NCBI RefSeq assembly: GCF_012396365.1
Contig: NZ_JAAXPG010000005.1
Span: 209,538 to 273,537, forward strand
DNA length: 64,000 nucleotides
Direction: 5' to 3'
DNA from: Nocardiopsis alborubida
GTDB taxonomy: Bacteria > Actinomycetota > Actinomycetes > Streptosporangiales > Streptosporangiaceae
Shown here piece after piece: positions 41,401 through 51,524 of the stretch. The notes beneath the pieces were generated by a model that was given only the letters and a program-made list of their open reading frames with translations, was not told where the DNA came from and did no database searches. The translations under genes and the position numbers were made by a program. Within the stretch, counting starts at the first letter, position 1. Each line of letters opens with the position of its first letter.

Positions 41401-43340
41401 ACTTCCGCGAGATGGGCGTGAACGTGCAGGAGGAGCCGTTCACCGTCGTCGGCATCGGCGACATGTCCGGCGACGTGTTCGGCAACGGCATGCTGCTCTC
41501 CCAGCAGATCCGGCTGATCGCGGCCTTCGACCACCGCCACGTCTTCCTCGACCCCGACCCCGACCCGCACACCTCCTGGGTGGAGCGCAAGCGCGTCTTC
41601 GACCTGCCCCGCAGCACGTGGGAGGACTACGACCCCAAGCTCATCTCCGAGGGCGGCGGCGTGCACCCGCGCACGGCCAAGTCCGTGCCGATCACGCCGC
41701 AGGTGCGCGAGGCGCTCGGCATCGACGAGGAGGTGCGGAGCCTCACACCGGACGAGCTGATCCGGTGCGTGCTCACCTCCCCCGTCGACCTGCTGTGGAA
41801 CGGCGGCATCGGCACCTACGTCAAGGCCAGCAGCGAGACGCACGCCGACGCGGGCGACAAGGCCAACGACCAGCTGCGCGTGGACGCCGCCGAGCTGCGC
41901 GTCAAGGTGGTCGGTGAGGGCGGCAACCTGGGCCTGACCCAGGACGCGCGGATCGAGTTCGCCCGCGCGGGCGGCCGGATCAACACCGACTTCATCGACA
42001 ACTCCGCCGGTGTGGACACCTCCGACCACGAGGTCAACATCAAGATCATGCTGGACCGGGAGGTGCTGGCGGGCAAGCTGGACAAGGCCGAGCGCGACCA
42101 GCTGTTCATCGACATGACCGACGAGGTCGCCGAACTGGTCCTGGACAACAACGACGCGCAGAACACCGTGCTGGCCGCCGCGCGCAAGCAGGACGGCCAG
42201 ATGCTGCACGTCCACGGCCGGTACATGCGCCACCTGGAGCGCACCAGGGTGCTCAAGCGCAAGCAGGAGGACCTGCCCTCCGACAAGACGATCGCGGAGC
42301 GGCGCGCGGCGGGCAGGGGCCTGACCAGCCCGGAGTTCGCCACGCTGCTGTCGTACACCAAGATCAGCCTCAAGGACCAGCTCGACCTGTCCGACCTGTC
42401 CGAGGACCCGTACCTGACCGACACCCTGACGGCGTACTTCCCGACGCCCCTGCGGTCGGAGCGCTTCGCCGCGGGCGTGCACTCCCACCCGCTGCGCCGG
42501 GAGATCATCGTCAACCAGGTCGTCAACCAGATGGTCAACCGCTCCGGTCTGACCTTCGCGTTCCGGCTCAACGAGGAGCTGGGATCCAGCTCCGCCGACA
42601 TCGCCCGCGCCTACCTGGTGGTGCAGGACGTGCTGGGGCTGCGCCGGTTCTGGAGCAGGTTGGAGGAGTTGGACCACGAGATCTCGATGGACAGCCAGCT
42701 CGTCCTGCTGCTGGAGGCGCGCAAGCTCGCCGAGCGCTCCGCCCGGTGGCTGCTGCGCAACCGCACCTTCCCCTTCGACATCAGCAGCGAGATCGGCTAC
42801 TTCGCCGACGGGGTGGGCGAGGTGCTGCCGCAGCTGGTCCAGCTGCTGCGGGGCCGCGACCGCGAGGCCTTCGTCGAGCGCCGCGACCGCTACACGTCGA
42901 TGGGTGTGCCGACCGAGCTGGCCGAGCAGGTGGCCGTGATGGTGCCCGCCTACTCCACGCTGGACCTGGTGGAGATCGCCCAGCGCACCGGGCGTCCGGT
43001 GGAGAAGGTCGCCGAGCTCTACTTCGAGCTGGCCGACCGGCTCAACATCAGCTGGTGGCGCGAGCGCATCATCGACCTGCCGCGCGACGACCGGTGGGTG
43101 ACGACGGCGCGCTCCTCGCTGCGCGACGACCTGTACGCGGCGCACGCCGACCTGACCGCGCGGGTGCTGGAGAGCGGCCCGGAGCAGGAGCCCTCCGAGC
43201 TGATCGCCGCGTGGATCGACCAGAACCGCGACCGGGTGCAGCGCGCCGGGATCACGCTGTCGGAGATCCAGGAGAACGAGCGCTTCGACCTGGCCACGCT
43301 GTCCGTGGCGCTGCGGTCCTTCCGCGGCCTGGTGGACTAG
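38472..43340 (+). CDS. gdhB: NAD-dependent glutamate dehydrogenase, 180-kDa class
   Basis: The 1622-residue protein is a full-length member of the very large NAD-GDH class first described in Streptomyces clavuligerus. It has a long N-terminal regulatory region with ACT-like parts ([23 protein letters not shown]) and a catalytic core with the glutamate-site segment [40 protein letters not shown] (the lysine of GAKGG near residue 860) and a dinucleotide region ([19 protein letters not shown]). It oxidises glutamate to 2-oxoglutarate and ammonia, a catabolic role. ATG 38472 follows AAGGAGTGAG. The frame is intact over 4.9 kb. Candidate GlnR-like boxes lie upstream. Confidence 0.96.
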   Translation: MSGQSDVQLQKLLSEAAAKWSPGARISPEEADAVRRFLPVYYRHTDPEEISGRSPEQICGAAEAHRSFGAQRAAGRAKVRVYTPDAARDGWDQQTGVVEIVTDNAPFLVSSVTMALSDLGAGVRLIIHPQMTVGRDLQGRLARVDPETGGEGLLPIDESWMHIEIDPQPDPERLREITARVESVLADVRYVDEDAGKMSDRAIRIADELAAYPDRLVAGGVDPREIGESVDFLRWAAGRHFTFMGYREYTLVTDENGDDSLRPEPGSGLGILRMDSPASTSFAALPPEIRGKAREPYILVLTKANSRATVHRPKYLDYIGVKKFDAQGNIVGERRFLGLFTSQASTTSIAQIPIMRRKQAEVLALAGFEADSYDGKDLTELLETFPREELLQIPVGELYNIVRGVLRLRDRRGTKLFMRRDPYGGRYMSCFVYMPRDQYSTRVRLDIQKVLAEAFHGATMDHNVLIGSAPLARLYLVARAQHGRTLADIDQVALEEKVREAARSWDLDLDDALAAAFGPVRATEFKERYSGGLTEAYKVDNSPATAAGDIRELEKLLARTDPERRHGEFSAVLYQREDADPGCWRFRLYRIGEPISLSRVLPVLENLGVEVVDEWPYDVTVRDVGRVWIYDFGLGPIPESDLAPERLKCLFEEAFDASWRDLGESDRFNALVVRAGLDWRQLTVLRAYAKYLRQTGSTFTPEYLADVLVANVGIANLLVELFETRFDPDQPGEGRDERADVLVRKVEGELEAVASLDHDRILRAFLAAIRATLRTNHYQGHPYLVLKLDPQEIPDLPHPRPRFEMYVYSPRVEGVHLRFGAVARGGLRWSDRFEDFRTEILGLVKAQMVKNSVIVPSGAKGGFVCKRLPQNGTRDEVMAEVVACYKQFISGLLDVTDNLVDGETVHPERTVLHDGDDSYLVVAADKGTATFSDTANAISTERGFWLGDAFASGGSVGYDHKAMGITARGAWESVRFHFREMGVNVQEEPFTVVGIGDMSGDVFGNGMLLSQQIRLIAAFDHRHVFLDPDPDPHTSWVERKRVFDLPRSTWEDYDPKLISEGGGVHPRTAKSVPITPQVREALGIDEEVRSLTPDELIRCVLTSPVDLLWNGGIGTYVKASSETHADAGDKANDQLRVDAAELRVKVVGEGGNLGLTQDARIEFARAGGRINTDFIDNSAGVDTSDHEVNIKIMLDREVLAGKLDKAERDQLFIDMTDEVAELVLDNNDAQNTVLAAARKQDGQMLHVHGRYMRHLERTRVLKRKQEDLPSDKTIAERRAAGRGLTSPEFATLLSYTKISLKDQLDLSDLSEDPYLTDTLTAYFPTPLRSERFAAGVHSHPLRREIIVNQVVNQMVNRSGLTFAFRLNEELGSSSADIARAYLVVQDVLGLRRFWSRLEELDHEISMDSQLVLLLEARKLAERSARWLLRNRTFPFDISSEIGYFADGVGEVLPQLVQLLRGRDREAFVERRDRYTSMGVPTELAEQVAVMVPAYSTLDLVEIAQRTGRPVEKVAELYFELADRLNISWWRERIIDLPRDDRWVTTARSSLRDDLYAAHADLTARVLESGPEQEPSELIAAWIDQNRDRVQRAGITLSEIQENERFDLATLSVALRSFRGLVD

Positions 43341-43447
43341 CGCCCGGGGCGGCCAGGCAGGGCCCAGGCCCCGCCTCCGACCCCGACGGGCTCCCCGCGC
43401 CGGTGGCGCGGGGAGCCCGCCCCTGTTTGGGGCCTACACTGGGGTCC

Positions 43448-44566
<1,119 letters not shown>

Positions 44567-44997
44567 GGGCGTCTGCCCCGGCGGCTCCGCCGCGGGGGAG
44601 AGTGGCGAACGAAACGGAACCCGGGGTCCGCGGCCCGCGCGGCCGGAGCCCCCGGCGGCCGGGACGGCTCCTGTGGAGGTCGGGGACACGCCCGGTCGCG
44701 GCGGTGGCACCCCGGGTGAGAAGGCGGGACAGATGTGGATGTTGTGTCCCAATGGTGATGATCACGTCTCCGCAGTTTTACCGAAACTGCTATATGTGAA
44801 CGTTATCATCGGTTGACGCCTCCGATATGATCGAGGCTGTTGTCCGATGGTGCACTGATCTTCGGGTGTGAGGCGACCGGGACAATCCGGGCCGCTCCCC
44901 CCTCTACACTGTCGATTGGCCATGTGGCCGGTACGATCCCGCGCGGAGTGCCCTCCACTGCGGGTGCCCATACCTTCGAGAACCTTGTGATGCGCCT
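44567..44997 (+). promoter_or_regulatory. Intergenic region between prfB and ftsE
   Basis: No gene is seen in these 431 bases. A CCCC...GGGG hairpin with a bulge (44576-44597) may end prfB. An AT-rich patch contains the exact inverted repeat GCAGTTT-TACCG-AAACTGC (44772-44790) followed by TATATG, then TTGACG (44814-44819) and GATATGATC, so ftsE probably has its own promoter here. The match to consensus spacing is imperfect and transcription start is not assigned. Confidence 0.4.
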
Positions 44998-45687
44998 GTG
45001 ATCCACTTCGATAACGTCACCAAGGTCTACCCGACCCAGAAGCGCCCCGCGCTCGACGGCGTTTCCATTGACGTAGACAAGGGCGAGTTCGTCTTCCTGG
45101 TCGGCCCGTCCGGCTCCGGCAAGTCGACCTTCCTCCGCTTGGTCCTCAAGGAGGAGAAGCCCGACAAGGGACGTGTGCACGTCGCCGGCAAGGACCTGGC
45201 GCGCCTGTCCAACTGGAAGGTCCCCCACCTGCGCCGCCGTATCGGCTGCGTCTTCCAGGACTTCCGCCTGCTGCCGAACAAGAACGTCTTCGAGAACGTC
45301 GCCTTCGCTCTGGAGGTCATCGGCAAGCCCCGCCGCTTCATCCGCAAGGTCGTCCCCGAGGTCGTCGAACTCGTCGGCCTGGAGGGCAAGGCCGGGCGGA
45401 TGCCCAACGAGCTCTCCGGCGGTGAGCAGCAGCGCGTGGCCATCGCCCGCGCGTTCGTCAACCGTCCCCAGATCCTGCTGGCCGACGAGCCCACGGGCAA
45501 CATCGACCCCGCGACCTCCATCGGCATCATGAAGGTGCTGGACCGAATCAACCGCACGGGCACCACCGTCGTCATGGCGACCCACGACGCCGCCATCGTC
45601 GACTCGATGCGCAAGCGCGTGATCGAGCTTGAAGAGGGCTTGGTAGTGCGCGACCAGACGCGCGGCGTCTACGGCCAGGCGTACTGA
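44998..45687 (+). CDS. ftsE: Cell division ATP-binding protein FtsE
   Basis: A 229-residue ABC ATPase with Walker [10 protein letters not shown] (36-44), Q-loop FQDFRLL, signature [14 protein letters not shown] (139-152) and Walker B ILLADEP (159-165). With FtsX it forms the septal complex that activates peptidoglycan hydrolases at division. The start is GTG 44998. The H-loop ([10 protein letters not shown]) is intact, so it should be an active ATPase. ftsX follows after 57 bases. Confidence 0.97.
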   Translation: MIHFDNVTKVYPTQKRPALDGVSIDVDKGEFVFLVGPSGSGKSTFLRLVLKEEKPDKGRVHVAGKDLARLSNWKVPHLRRRIGCVFQDFRLLPNKNVFENVAFALEVIGKPRRFIRKVVPEVVELVGLEGKAGRMPNELSGGEQQRVAIARAFVNRPQILLADEPTGNIDPATSIGIMKVLDRINRTGTTVVMATHDAAIVDSMRKRVIELEEGLVVRDQTRGVYGQAY

Positions 45688-45744
45688 CCTCCCGCTGCGA
45701 GGACCGGCGCGGCGAAGCCCCGAAGGATGGACCTTTAACAGATC

Positions 45745-46656
45745 ATGCGAGCACAATTCGTTCTCTCCGAGACGTGGATCGGCCTTCGCCGAAACCTGAC
45801 GATGACCATCGCGGTCATCACGACGGTGGCCATCTCACTGACTCTTTTCGGCGCCGGTCTACTGGTCAACCAGCAGGTCTCCGAGATGCGCAACTACTGG
45901 GACGAGCGGATCACGCTCACCATCTACATGTGCACCGAGATCTCGCCCACGACGACCTGCCAGGAGAACGGTCCGGCCACCGACGAGGACCGCCAGGCGC
46001 TGGAGCAGACCCTCGACGGCCTGGCCCAGGTGCAGGAGTACACCTACCTCACCTCGGCCGAGGCCTGGCAGGACTTCCAGGACCGGATGGGCCCCTCCAA
46101 CGAGGCGCTGGCCAACGCCGCGCAGGAGGGCGACATCCCGGACAACTACCGGGTGCAGCTCACCGACCCCTCCCACTACCAGACCGTGCGCTCCGCGGTG
46201 GAGGGTGCTCCGGGCGTCGACAGCATCTCCGACGACGAGCTCGTGCTGGAGCAGTTCTTCGGGCTGCTGGACGGCCTGCGCGCGGCCGCCCTGGTGCTCG
46301 CGGGGGTCCAGCTGGCCGCCGCAGCGCTGCTGATCGGCAACACCATCCGGCTGTCGGCCTACAGCCGCCGCCGTGAGACCGGCATCATGCGGCTGGTCGG
46401 CGCGTCGAACTTCTACATCCAGCTGCCGTTCCTGCTGGAGGGCGCGGTCGCCGGCCTCATCGGCGGTCTGATCGCCTCCGGCTTCATCGTGGCCACCCGC
46501 TACACCCTGCTCACGCGGATCGAGGACTGGTTCCAGTTCGACGTGGCCCTGGGCGCGGGTTCGCTGATGTACGTCATCGGCGTCTCGATGATCCTCGGCA
46601 TCCTGCTGTGCACCATCACCTCGTTCCTCACCCTGCGCCGCTACCTCAAGGTCTGA
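45745..46656 (+). CDS. ftsX: Cell division protein FtsX
   Basis: The 303-residue membrane subunit has an N-terminal membrane segment (MTIAVITTVAISLTLFGAGLL), a large extracytoplasmic loop, and three C-terminal membrane segments. The loop contains Cys63 and Cys72, a likely disulphide as in mycobacterial FtsX, whose loop contacts the RipC hydrolase. The conserved SAYSRRRETGIMRLVGASNFYIQLPFLLEG segment couples it to FtsE. Intact and of normal length. Confidence 0.96.
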   Translation: MRAQFVLSETWIGLRRNLTMTIAVITTVAISLTLFGAGLLVNQQVSEMRNYWDERITLTIYMCTEISPTTTCQENGPATDEDRQALEQTLDGLAQVQEYTYLTSAEAWQDFQDRMGPSNEALANAAQEGDIPDNYRVQLTDPSHYQTVRSAVEGAPGVDSISDDELVLEQFFGLLDGLRAAALVLAGVQLAAAALLIGNTIRLSAYSRRRETGIMRLVGASNFYIQLPFLLEGAVAGLIGGLIASGFIVATRYTLLTRIEDWFQFDVALGAGSLMYVIGVSMILGILLCTITSFLTLRRYLKV

Positions 46657-46731
46657 CGCGGCCGCCTGGGGCGGGGGAGAATTCGACACCGGGGGGCCAC
46701 GTGCCCCCCGGACGTATGAAGGGACACACCT

Positions 46732-47196
46732 GTGGCACGGGAGACCGGGCGCAAGCTCATCGCGCAGAACCGCCGGGCCCGGCACGACTACCACATCGAC
46801 GAGACCTACGAGGCGGGCCTCGTCCTCACCGGTACCGAGGTCAAGTCGCTGCGGCAGGGCCGCGCCTCCCTCGTGGACGGCTTCGCGCACATCAACGACG
46901 GCGAGGTGTGGCTGGAGAACGTCCACATCCCCGAGTACTCCCAGGGGACGTGGACCAACCACGCCGCCCGACGATCGCGTAAGCTACTCCTGCACCGCGA
47001 GCAGATCTCCCGGCTGATCGGCAAGACCCGGGAACCCGGCCGCACGCTCGTCCCGCTGTCCCTGTACTTCAGTGACGGGCGCGCCAAGGTGGAGATCGCT
47101 CTGGCCCGCGGTAAGCGTGAGTACGACAAGCGCCACGACATCGCCGAGCGCGAGGCGAAGCGCGACATGGAACGCGCGATCCGCCGCCGTCGATGA
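46732..47196 (+). CDS. smpB: SsrA-binding protein SmpB
   Basis: A 154-residue protein of the universal tmRNA partner family: [40 protein letters not shown], the beta-barrel region, and the basic C-terminal tail [27 protein letters not shown] that enters the empty mRNA channel. It delivers tmRNA to stalled ribosomes. The start is GTG 46732. The tmRNA gene itself lies about 2.5 kb downstream, beyond the PBP homologue. Confidence 0.97.
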   Translation: MARETGRKLIAQNRRARHDYHIDETYEAGLVLTGTEVKSLRQGRASLVDGFAHINDGEVWLENVHIPEYSQGTWTNHAARRSRKLLLHREQISRLIGKTREPGRTLVPLSLYFSDGRAKVEIALARGKREYDKRHDIAEREAKRDMERAIRRRR

Positions 47197-47219
47197 GGCA
47201 CCCGAAAGGAACACACACG

Positions 47220-49238
47220 GTGTCCCCCCGTCCCCTCGGCCGGATCACGGCCGCCGGCAGCGGCCTGCTCCTCGCCGCCGCCCTGGTCGCGTGCACACCG
47301 CACCCCAGTCCCGAGGTGGCGGTCAGGTCCTTCCTGCTCGCCTGGCAGGACGGTGACCACGAGACCGCCGCCGCCTACACCGACGGCGATCCCGCACAGG
47401 TGTCCGCGGCCCTCACGGACATGCGCGAGCAGCTCGACCTGGCCTCCCTGCGCTTCCAGCTCGGACCCATCTCCCGTGAGGGGGAGTCGGCCCAGGCCGA
47501 GTTCGGCGTCAACGCCGACCTCGGCATCGGCGACCCGACCTGGAGCTACACCGGGCGCATGCCCCTGGAGTGGGGCCCCGACGGCTGGCGCATCTCCTGG
47601 TCCACGAGCGTGCTGCACCCCGACCTGAGCGAGGAGGAGCGCCTCGCGGTCAGCTACGAGAGCCAGGAGCGCGGCCAGATCCTCGACCGCGAGGGCGAGC
47701 CGCTGGTCACCGCGGACAGCGTGACGGCCTTCGGCGTCTACCCCGCGGACATGGAGGACAAGGAGGCCGGGGTCACCCAGCTCGCCGAACTCCTCGACGA
47801 GGACCCCGACCCGCTCCTGAACCGGGTGCGCTCCGCGCCGCCCGAGCAGTTCCAGCCGCTGGTGCTCATGCGCGGCTCCAGCGTGGACGAGACGCTGCTG
47901 AGCGAGGCCTCGCGGATCTCCGGGGTGGACACCCAGGAGGTCCAGGTCAACCTGACCCCCTCGGTGTCGCCCTTCCTGCTGGGCGAGGTCGCCGGCACCG
48001 CCGAGCACCGGGTCTCCTCCCGCGTGCCCGGCTCCTACCAGGCGGGCGACACCGTCGGCCTGAACGGGCTCCAGAACATCTTCCAGCACGAGCTGGCCGG
48101 TTCGGGCACCACCCAGGTGGTCTCCCTGGACCAGGAGGGTCAGATCACCGACGTCCTGGAGGCGTGGGAGGGCTCGCTCAGCGGGGCCATCGACACCACC
48201 CTGGACCTGGACGTGCAGCGGGCCGCCGAGCACGCGCTGGACATGGTGCCGGGCAACGGCTACCTGGTGGCGGTCGACACCGGCAGCGGCGAGGTCCTGG
48301 CCGCGGCCAGCGCCTCGGGCAGCACCGCGGACGACAACGCCTTCACCGGCTCCTACCTGCCGGGCAGCACCTTCGGCATGGTCACCGCCCTGGCCGCCCT
48401 GGAGTCGGGCGCGGCCACCCCCGAGAGCGAGGTGCCCTGCGGCTACTCCGCGGAGATCGGCGGACGCACCTTCGTCAACCCGGGCGGCGGGGCCCTGCTC
48501 GACCAGCCCACCCTGGCCCGCAACATCACCTTCAGCTGCAACGTCGGGTTCGCGGGCCTGGGCGCCGAGGTGGGGCCGGATGCGCTCGCCGAGACCGCCG
48601 GGCGGATGGGTATCGGCGCCGAGTGGCAGCTGCCCGTCCCGGCCTCCTCGGGCTCGGTGGCCGTGGAGGAGGGCGAGGAGAACGTGGCCGCGGCCATGAT
48701 CGGTGAGCACGGCGTGCGGGTCAGCCCGCTGTCCATGGCCCTGGTCGCGGCAGCGGTCGCGGACGGTACGTGGAACGCGCCGACCCTGGTGCCCGAGGAG
48801 GGGCCGGACCCGATCGGGGCCGCCTCCCTGGACGCGGCCCACCTGGATGTGGTCCGCACCGGGCTGCGCGACGCGGTGGTCAACCGCATGCCCGAGCTGC
48901 TCGCCACCGGGGGAGAGGTCCACGGGCAGGCGGCACGCGTGGAGCAGGGCGACACCTCGCTGCACTGGTTCGTCGGCTACAAGGACGACGTGGCCTTCGC
49001 CGTCATGGCCGAGGCGGACCCGGCGACGACGCTGGTGTCGCAGCACGCGGTGAACGCCGCGGGCTCCTTCCTCAGCGGGATGGCCAACGGGGTGCCCGAG
49101 GAGGTCCCCGCGGGACCGACCACCGGCGAGCAGGTGCCCGGCGGTCCCACGACCACCGAGGGTGTGGGCCTGCCCTCGGAACAGACGGGGCCGACCAACC
49201 AGGCCGACCTGACGGGCGCGGAGGAGACCGGCTGGTAG
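47220..49238 (+). CDS. Penicillin-binding protein homologue lacking catalytic lysines (pseudo-transpeptidase lipoprotein)
   Basis: The 672-residue protein has a lipoprotein signal (ALVAC, Cys25), an NTF2-like MecA_N domain (about 30-130), a PBP dimerisation domain (RGQILDREGEPLVTADS onward) and a transpeptidase domain. Active-site motifs are altered: SxxK reads STFG (Ser383 to Gly386), SxN is kept as SCN (439-441), and KTG reads EQG (575-577, followed by DTS) before LHWFVGY. Loss of both lysines makes acylation of substrate or beta-lactam unlikely, so it is probably a structural or regulatory division protein. GTG 47220 has GAAAGGAA upstream. It follows smpB by 23 bases and ends in a strong terminator. 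Confidence 0.88.
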   Translation: MSPRPLGRITAAGSGLLLAAALVACTPHPSPEVAVRSFLLAWQDGDHETAAAYTDGDPAQVSAALTDMREQLDLASLRFQLGPISREGESAQAEFGVNADLGIGDPTWSYTGRMPLEWGPDGWRISWSTSVLHPDLSEEERLAVSYESQERGQILDREGEPLVTADSVTAFGVYPADMEDKEAGVTQLAELLDEDPDPLLNRVRSAPPEQFQPLVLMRGSSVDETLLSEASRISGVDTQEVQVNLTPSVSPFLLGEVAGTAEHRVSSRVPGSYQAGDTVGLNGLQNIFQHELAGSGTTQVVSLDQEGQITDVLEAWEGSLSGAIDTTLDLDVQRAAEHALDMVPGNGYLVAVDTGSGEVLAAASASGSTADDNAFTGSYLPGSTFGMVTALAALESGAATPESEVPCGYSAEIGGRTFVNPGGGALLDQPTLARNITFSCNVGFAGLGAEVGPDALAETAGRMGIGAEWQLPVPASSGSVAVEEGEENVAAAMIGEHGVRVSPLSMALVAAAVADGTWNAPTLVPEEGPDPIGAASLDAAHLDVVRTGLRDAVVNRMPELLATGGEVHGQAARVEQGDTSLHWFVGYKDDVAFAVMAEADPATTLVSQHAVNAAGSFLSGMANGVPEEVPAGPTTGEQVPGGPTTTEGVGLPSEQTGPTNQADLTGAEETGW

Positions 49239-49301
49239 GGCCGGCCGGTTGACGGCGGCTCCGGTCACCGTTGCCTCAGGACAGGGCAGAACCTGGCAAA
49301 G

Positions 49302-49335
49302 AGCGGACCCCCGGGCAACCTCCCGGGGGTCCGCT
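49302..49335 (+). terminator. Terminator after the PBP homologue
   Basis: AGCGGACCCCCGGG (49302-49315) and CCCGGGGGTCCGCT (49322-49335) form a perfect 14-pair stem with a 6-base loop, 64 bases after the stop codon. Confidence 0.85.
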
Positions 49336-49554
49336 CGCGTCTTCCCCTATGACTGGGCCGCGACAGGGGGTAGCGGACCAGTGAGGGACAGGACCTCATC
49401 TCGGGGGAGATCCTGTCGTTTCCCAAGGTCGGCCCGACCCTGCCGACCGCCCCCGCGGGTCGCGTCGACCACCTCTTGCGTCCGCGCCCGCGGGGGTTTC
49501 TCCCTGCCCGGCCCGGAGGCGGTCGCGGATTCCCCTCCGCGAGCGGGAATCAGC

Positions 49555-49584
49555 TTGGCCCCCGTGCTGTTCAACAGGTAGAGT
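49555..49584 (+). promoter_or_regulatory. ssrA promoter candidate
   Basis: TTGGCC (49555-49560) and TAGAGT (49579-49584) are separated by 18 bases and lie about 72 bases before the mature tmRNA 5' end. The leader between them and the RNA contains small GC hairpins (for example GCGAGCG/CGCTCGC and CCCCGCC/GGCGGGG) that would be removed by RNase P processing. The rest of 49336-49656 shows no gene. Confidence 0.5.
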
Positions 49585-49656
49585 GACGGACGCGCGAGCG
49601 TTCGCCGCTCGCTTGTCGGTCGCCCCGCCTGGCGGGGAGGCCGTGAAAACTGCACA

Positions 49657-50025
49657 GGGGGTGATCGGTTTCGACTTCGGTAGTCGTTCCAGGGGAAGCG
49701 GGTCGAGGGTTGCGTTTGTGACCTCGTTAATCCTGCATTCGCGTAAACACAAGTGCCAATTCTAAGCGCACTGAGTTCGCTCTCGCTGCCTAAGCGATAG
49801 CGTCTCTGTCGGCCTGGGCTCGTCATCGGCCCAGATCCCGGCATCAGCTAGATGACTCACCGCTCAGATCAGGCCACGGGGCCTGAGCGGGACATTTTCG
49901 TGGCTGGGCCTGTCAGCGATGTGTCCGTGCAAGCGCTGGGGCCGAGTAGAACGACAGCGCGGACTGCACCCGGAGAAGCCCTGGCTCGGTGCTGAAGGAC
50001 GCGGGTTCGATTCCCGCCACCTCCA
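49657..50025 (+). ncRNA. ssrA: Transfer-messenger RNA (tmRNA)
   Basis: The RNA opens GGGGGTGATCGGTTTCGACTTCG, the conserved tmRNA 5' region, and closes with the T-arm GCGGGTTCGATTCCCGC and acceptor CACCTCC plus A. The 5' GGGGGTG pairs with the 3' CACCTCC over seven positions (one G-U). The resume codon is GCC at 49755; the tag reads ANSKRTEFALAA and ends with TAA at 49791-49793. The 3' CCA is not encoded (CAT follows). It rescues stalled ribosomes with SmpB and marks nascent proteins for proteolysis. Confidence 0.96.
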
Positions 50026-50032
50026 CATGTCG

Positions 50033-50079
50033 CGCGGGCTGCTGCTCGCCGGTCTCCGACCGGCTCGCCGCAGCCCGCG
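50033..50079 (+). terminator. ssrA terminator hairpin
   Basis: CGCGGGCTGC (50033-50042) pairs with GCAGCCCGCG (50070-50079); inside, GCCGGT pairs with ACCGGC. It begins 8 bases after the tmRNA end and is followed by TGCTTT. Confidence 0.75.
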
Positions 50080-50227
50080 ATGCTTTCCGGGGGGAGACCC
50101 CCGGCCCCCCGAGATGCCCCCCTGTGGCCTGCGTTGCGCTGGTCGGCAGGGTGGGTGGGGCGTTTTCCTGCAACGCGAGGCTCCTCCTCGCGGGTCGTGG
50201 CTGGTCTGTCCTGGTTCCACGTGTGAT

Positions 50228-50270
50228 CGGGCTGCTGCTCGGAGGCTTTTCGCCTCCTTGCGGCAGCCCG
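50228..50270 (+). terminator. Second hairpin downstream of ssrA
   Basis: CGGGCTGCTGC (50228-50238) pairs with GCGGCAGCCCG (50260-50270), with one G-U, and GGAGGC pairs with GCCTCC inside around TTTTC. CTTTCTTG follows. The left arm repeats the sequence GGGCTGCTGCTCG found in the hairpin at 50033. Confidence 0.6.
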
Positions 50271-50288
50271 CTTTCTTGTGCCCGCCTG

Positions 50289-50325
50289 CGCCCCTGACCT
50301 GCCTGTTCGTGGTGGGTCAGGGGCG
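50289..50325 (+). terminator. Third hairpin downstream of ssrA
   Basis: CGCCCCTGACC (50289-50299) and GGTCAGGGGCG (50315-50325) form an exact 11-pair stem with a 15-base loop, followed by TTTCG. The 402-base gap 50026-50427 holds these three hairpins and the CPBP operator, and no gene. Confidence 0.55.
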
Positions 50326-50360
50326 TTTCGCGTGCCTACGGAAGGGAGCGGTGCCACTAT

Positions 50361-50402
50361 CTAGGTTGTATTCCTAACTAGGTAGCTCTATGGTCTAGGT
50401 AG
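50361..50402 (+). promoter_or_regulatory. Promoter/operator with three CTAGGT repeats at 17-base spacing
   Basis: CTAGGTTG (50361), CTAGGTAG (50378) and CTAGGTAG (50395) are direct repeats exactly 17 bases apart in an AT-rich patch. A promoter fits inside them: TTGTAT (50366-50371), 17 bases, TATGGT (50389-50394). This is just upstream of a CPBP-PadR operon, so PadR is the candidate binder. Confidence 0.55.
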
Positions 50403-50427
50403 CGAACACGAACACGGAGGTGTGGAG

Positions 50428-51177
50428 ATGGCGTTCCCCCCGACCATGGAGTTCTCGTCCCTCGGACTGGGACTGGCCGCGCTGGTCGTGCTCTACCTGC
50501 TGGTCGTCGAACCCTGGTGGGGCAGGAGCGCCTACGCCCGGCTGGAGCGCGTGCGCGACACCGACTCCGGAGCGCTGCTGCGACTGTTCGGCACCAGCGC
50601 CCTCGTCTGGTGGGGGCTCACCGCGGTCGTCCTGCTGATCGTGGCCGTCTCACCCGGACTGCGCTTCGCGGACGTGGGGTTCGCGGTTCCCGAGGCGGGC
50701 ATGGCCGACACCCTCGCAACGATGACCGGCGTACTCGTCGCGGTCGTGGCGGGCCTCGCGCTGATGCGGGTGACCGGGCTGGACCGCCGCCTCCTGGCCG
50801 GCCAACGGGCGGTCTCCGCGATGCTGCCGCGCGACCGGCGCGAGCGCTGGGCTGCGGCCGGGGCCTCGGTCACCGCGGGCGTGTGCGAGGAGGTCGTCTT
50901 CCGCGGTCTGCTCATCGCCCTCGGCGTCTCCCTGGGGCTGGACGCGGTCGTCGCCGCCGGGCTCAGCCTGGCCGTCTTCGCCGTCGCCCACGTCTACCAG
51001 GGCCGCACCGGCGTCGTCCTCGTCACCCTGGTCGGTTTCGGCTTCACCCACCTGTACCTGAGCACGGGCAGCCTGCTGCTGCCGGTGTTCCTGCACGTCC
51101 TGATGGACCTGCGCTCCCTCCTGGTGACCCCGGGGCGCCGCGAAGCCGGGACAATCAGTGTCGGCAGTGCCCGATGA
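50428..51177 (+). CDS. CPBP-family intramembrane metalloprotease
   Basis: The 249-residue membrane protein has about eight hydrophobic segments and the CPBP/Abi motifs: EEVVFRGLL (Glu-Glu with Arg), AVFAVAHVYQG and the last histidine in VFLHVLMDLR. Family members include CAAX-prenyl proteases and bacteriocin-immunity proteins; the substrate is not predictable. ATG 50428 has GGAGG 7 bases upstream; an in-frame GTG at 50422 is less likely. It is the first gene of a three-gene operon with padR. Confidence 0.88.
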   Translation: MAFPPTMEFSSLGLGLAALVVLYLLVVEPWWGRSAYARLERVRDTDSGALLRLFGTSALVWWGLTAVVLLIVAVSPGLRFADVGFAVPEAGMADTLATMTGVLVAVVAGLALMRVTGLDRRLLAGQRAVSAMLPRDRRERWAAAGASVTAGVCEEVVFRGLLIALGVSLGLDAVVAAGLSLAVFAVAHVYQGRTGVVLVTLVGFGFTHLYLSTGSLLLPVFLHVLMDLRSLLVTPGRREAGTISVGSAR

Positions 51178-51191
51178 AGGGGGAGACACGC

Positions 51192-51524
51192 ATGGACCGC
51201 CGCGCGAGCTGGCTCAAGGGGGTGCTTGACCTCCTGGTCCTGGCCAGCCTGACCGGGGGTGAGAGCTACGGTTACGCGATCGCCAGGCGGCTGGACGAGT
51301 CCGGGTTCGGCAGGATCCGGGGCGGGACGCTCTACCCCGTGCTCAACCGGCTGGAGGAGGCCGGGCTGGTGGCCGCCGAGTACCGGGCGGCCGAGAAGGG
51401 CCCAGGCCGCCGCTACTACGTACTGACCGACGAGGGCCGCGCCGTCCTGAGCGAACAGGGCTCGGCCTGGATGGAGTTCGACGCATCGGTGCGCTCGGTG
51501 CTCGAAGAGGGGGGAATCCGATGA
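51192..51524 (+). CDS. PadR-family transcriptional regulator
   Basis: A 110-residue repressor with the PadR winged helix: [48 protein letters not shown] and GRRYYVLTDEGRAVL. Members usually repress their own operon and respond to small molecules. ATG 51192 lies 14 bases after the CPBP stop; GAAGGGGGAGA precedes it. Its stop overlaps the start of the next gene (ATGA at 51521), so the two are coupled. Confidence 0.92.
   Translation: MDRRASWLKGVLDLLVLASLTGGESYGYAIARRLDESGFGRIRGGTLYPVLNRLEEAGLVAAEYRAAEKGPGRRYYVLTDEGRAVLSEQGSAWMEFDASVRSVLEEGGIR

Noticed and set aside
38214..43145. 1643-codon open frame antisense to the glutamate dehydrogenase
   Set aside because: Same effect of high GC at third positions; the sense gene matches a known family over its full length.
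50000..50030. tRNA gene (T-arm GGGTTCGATTCCC)
   Set aside because: This T-arm and acceptor belong to the tRNA-like domain of tmRNA; no anticodon arm lies upstream at tRNA distance.
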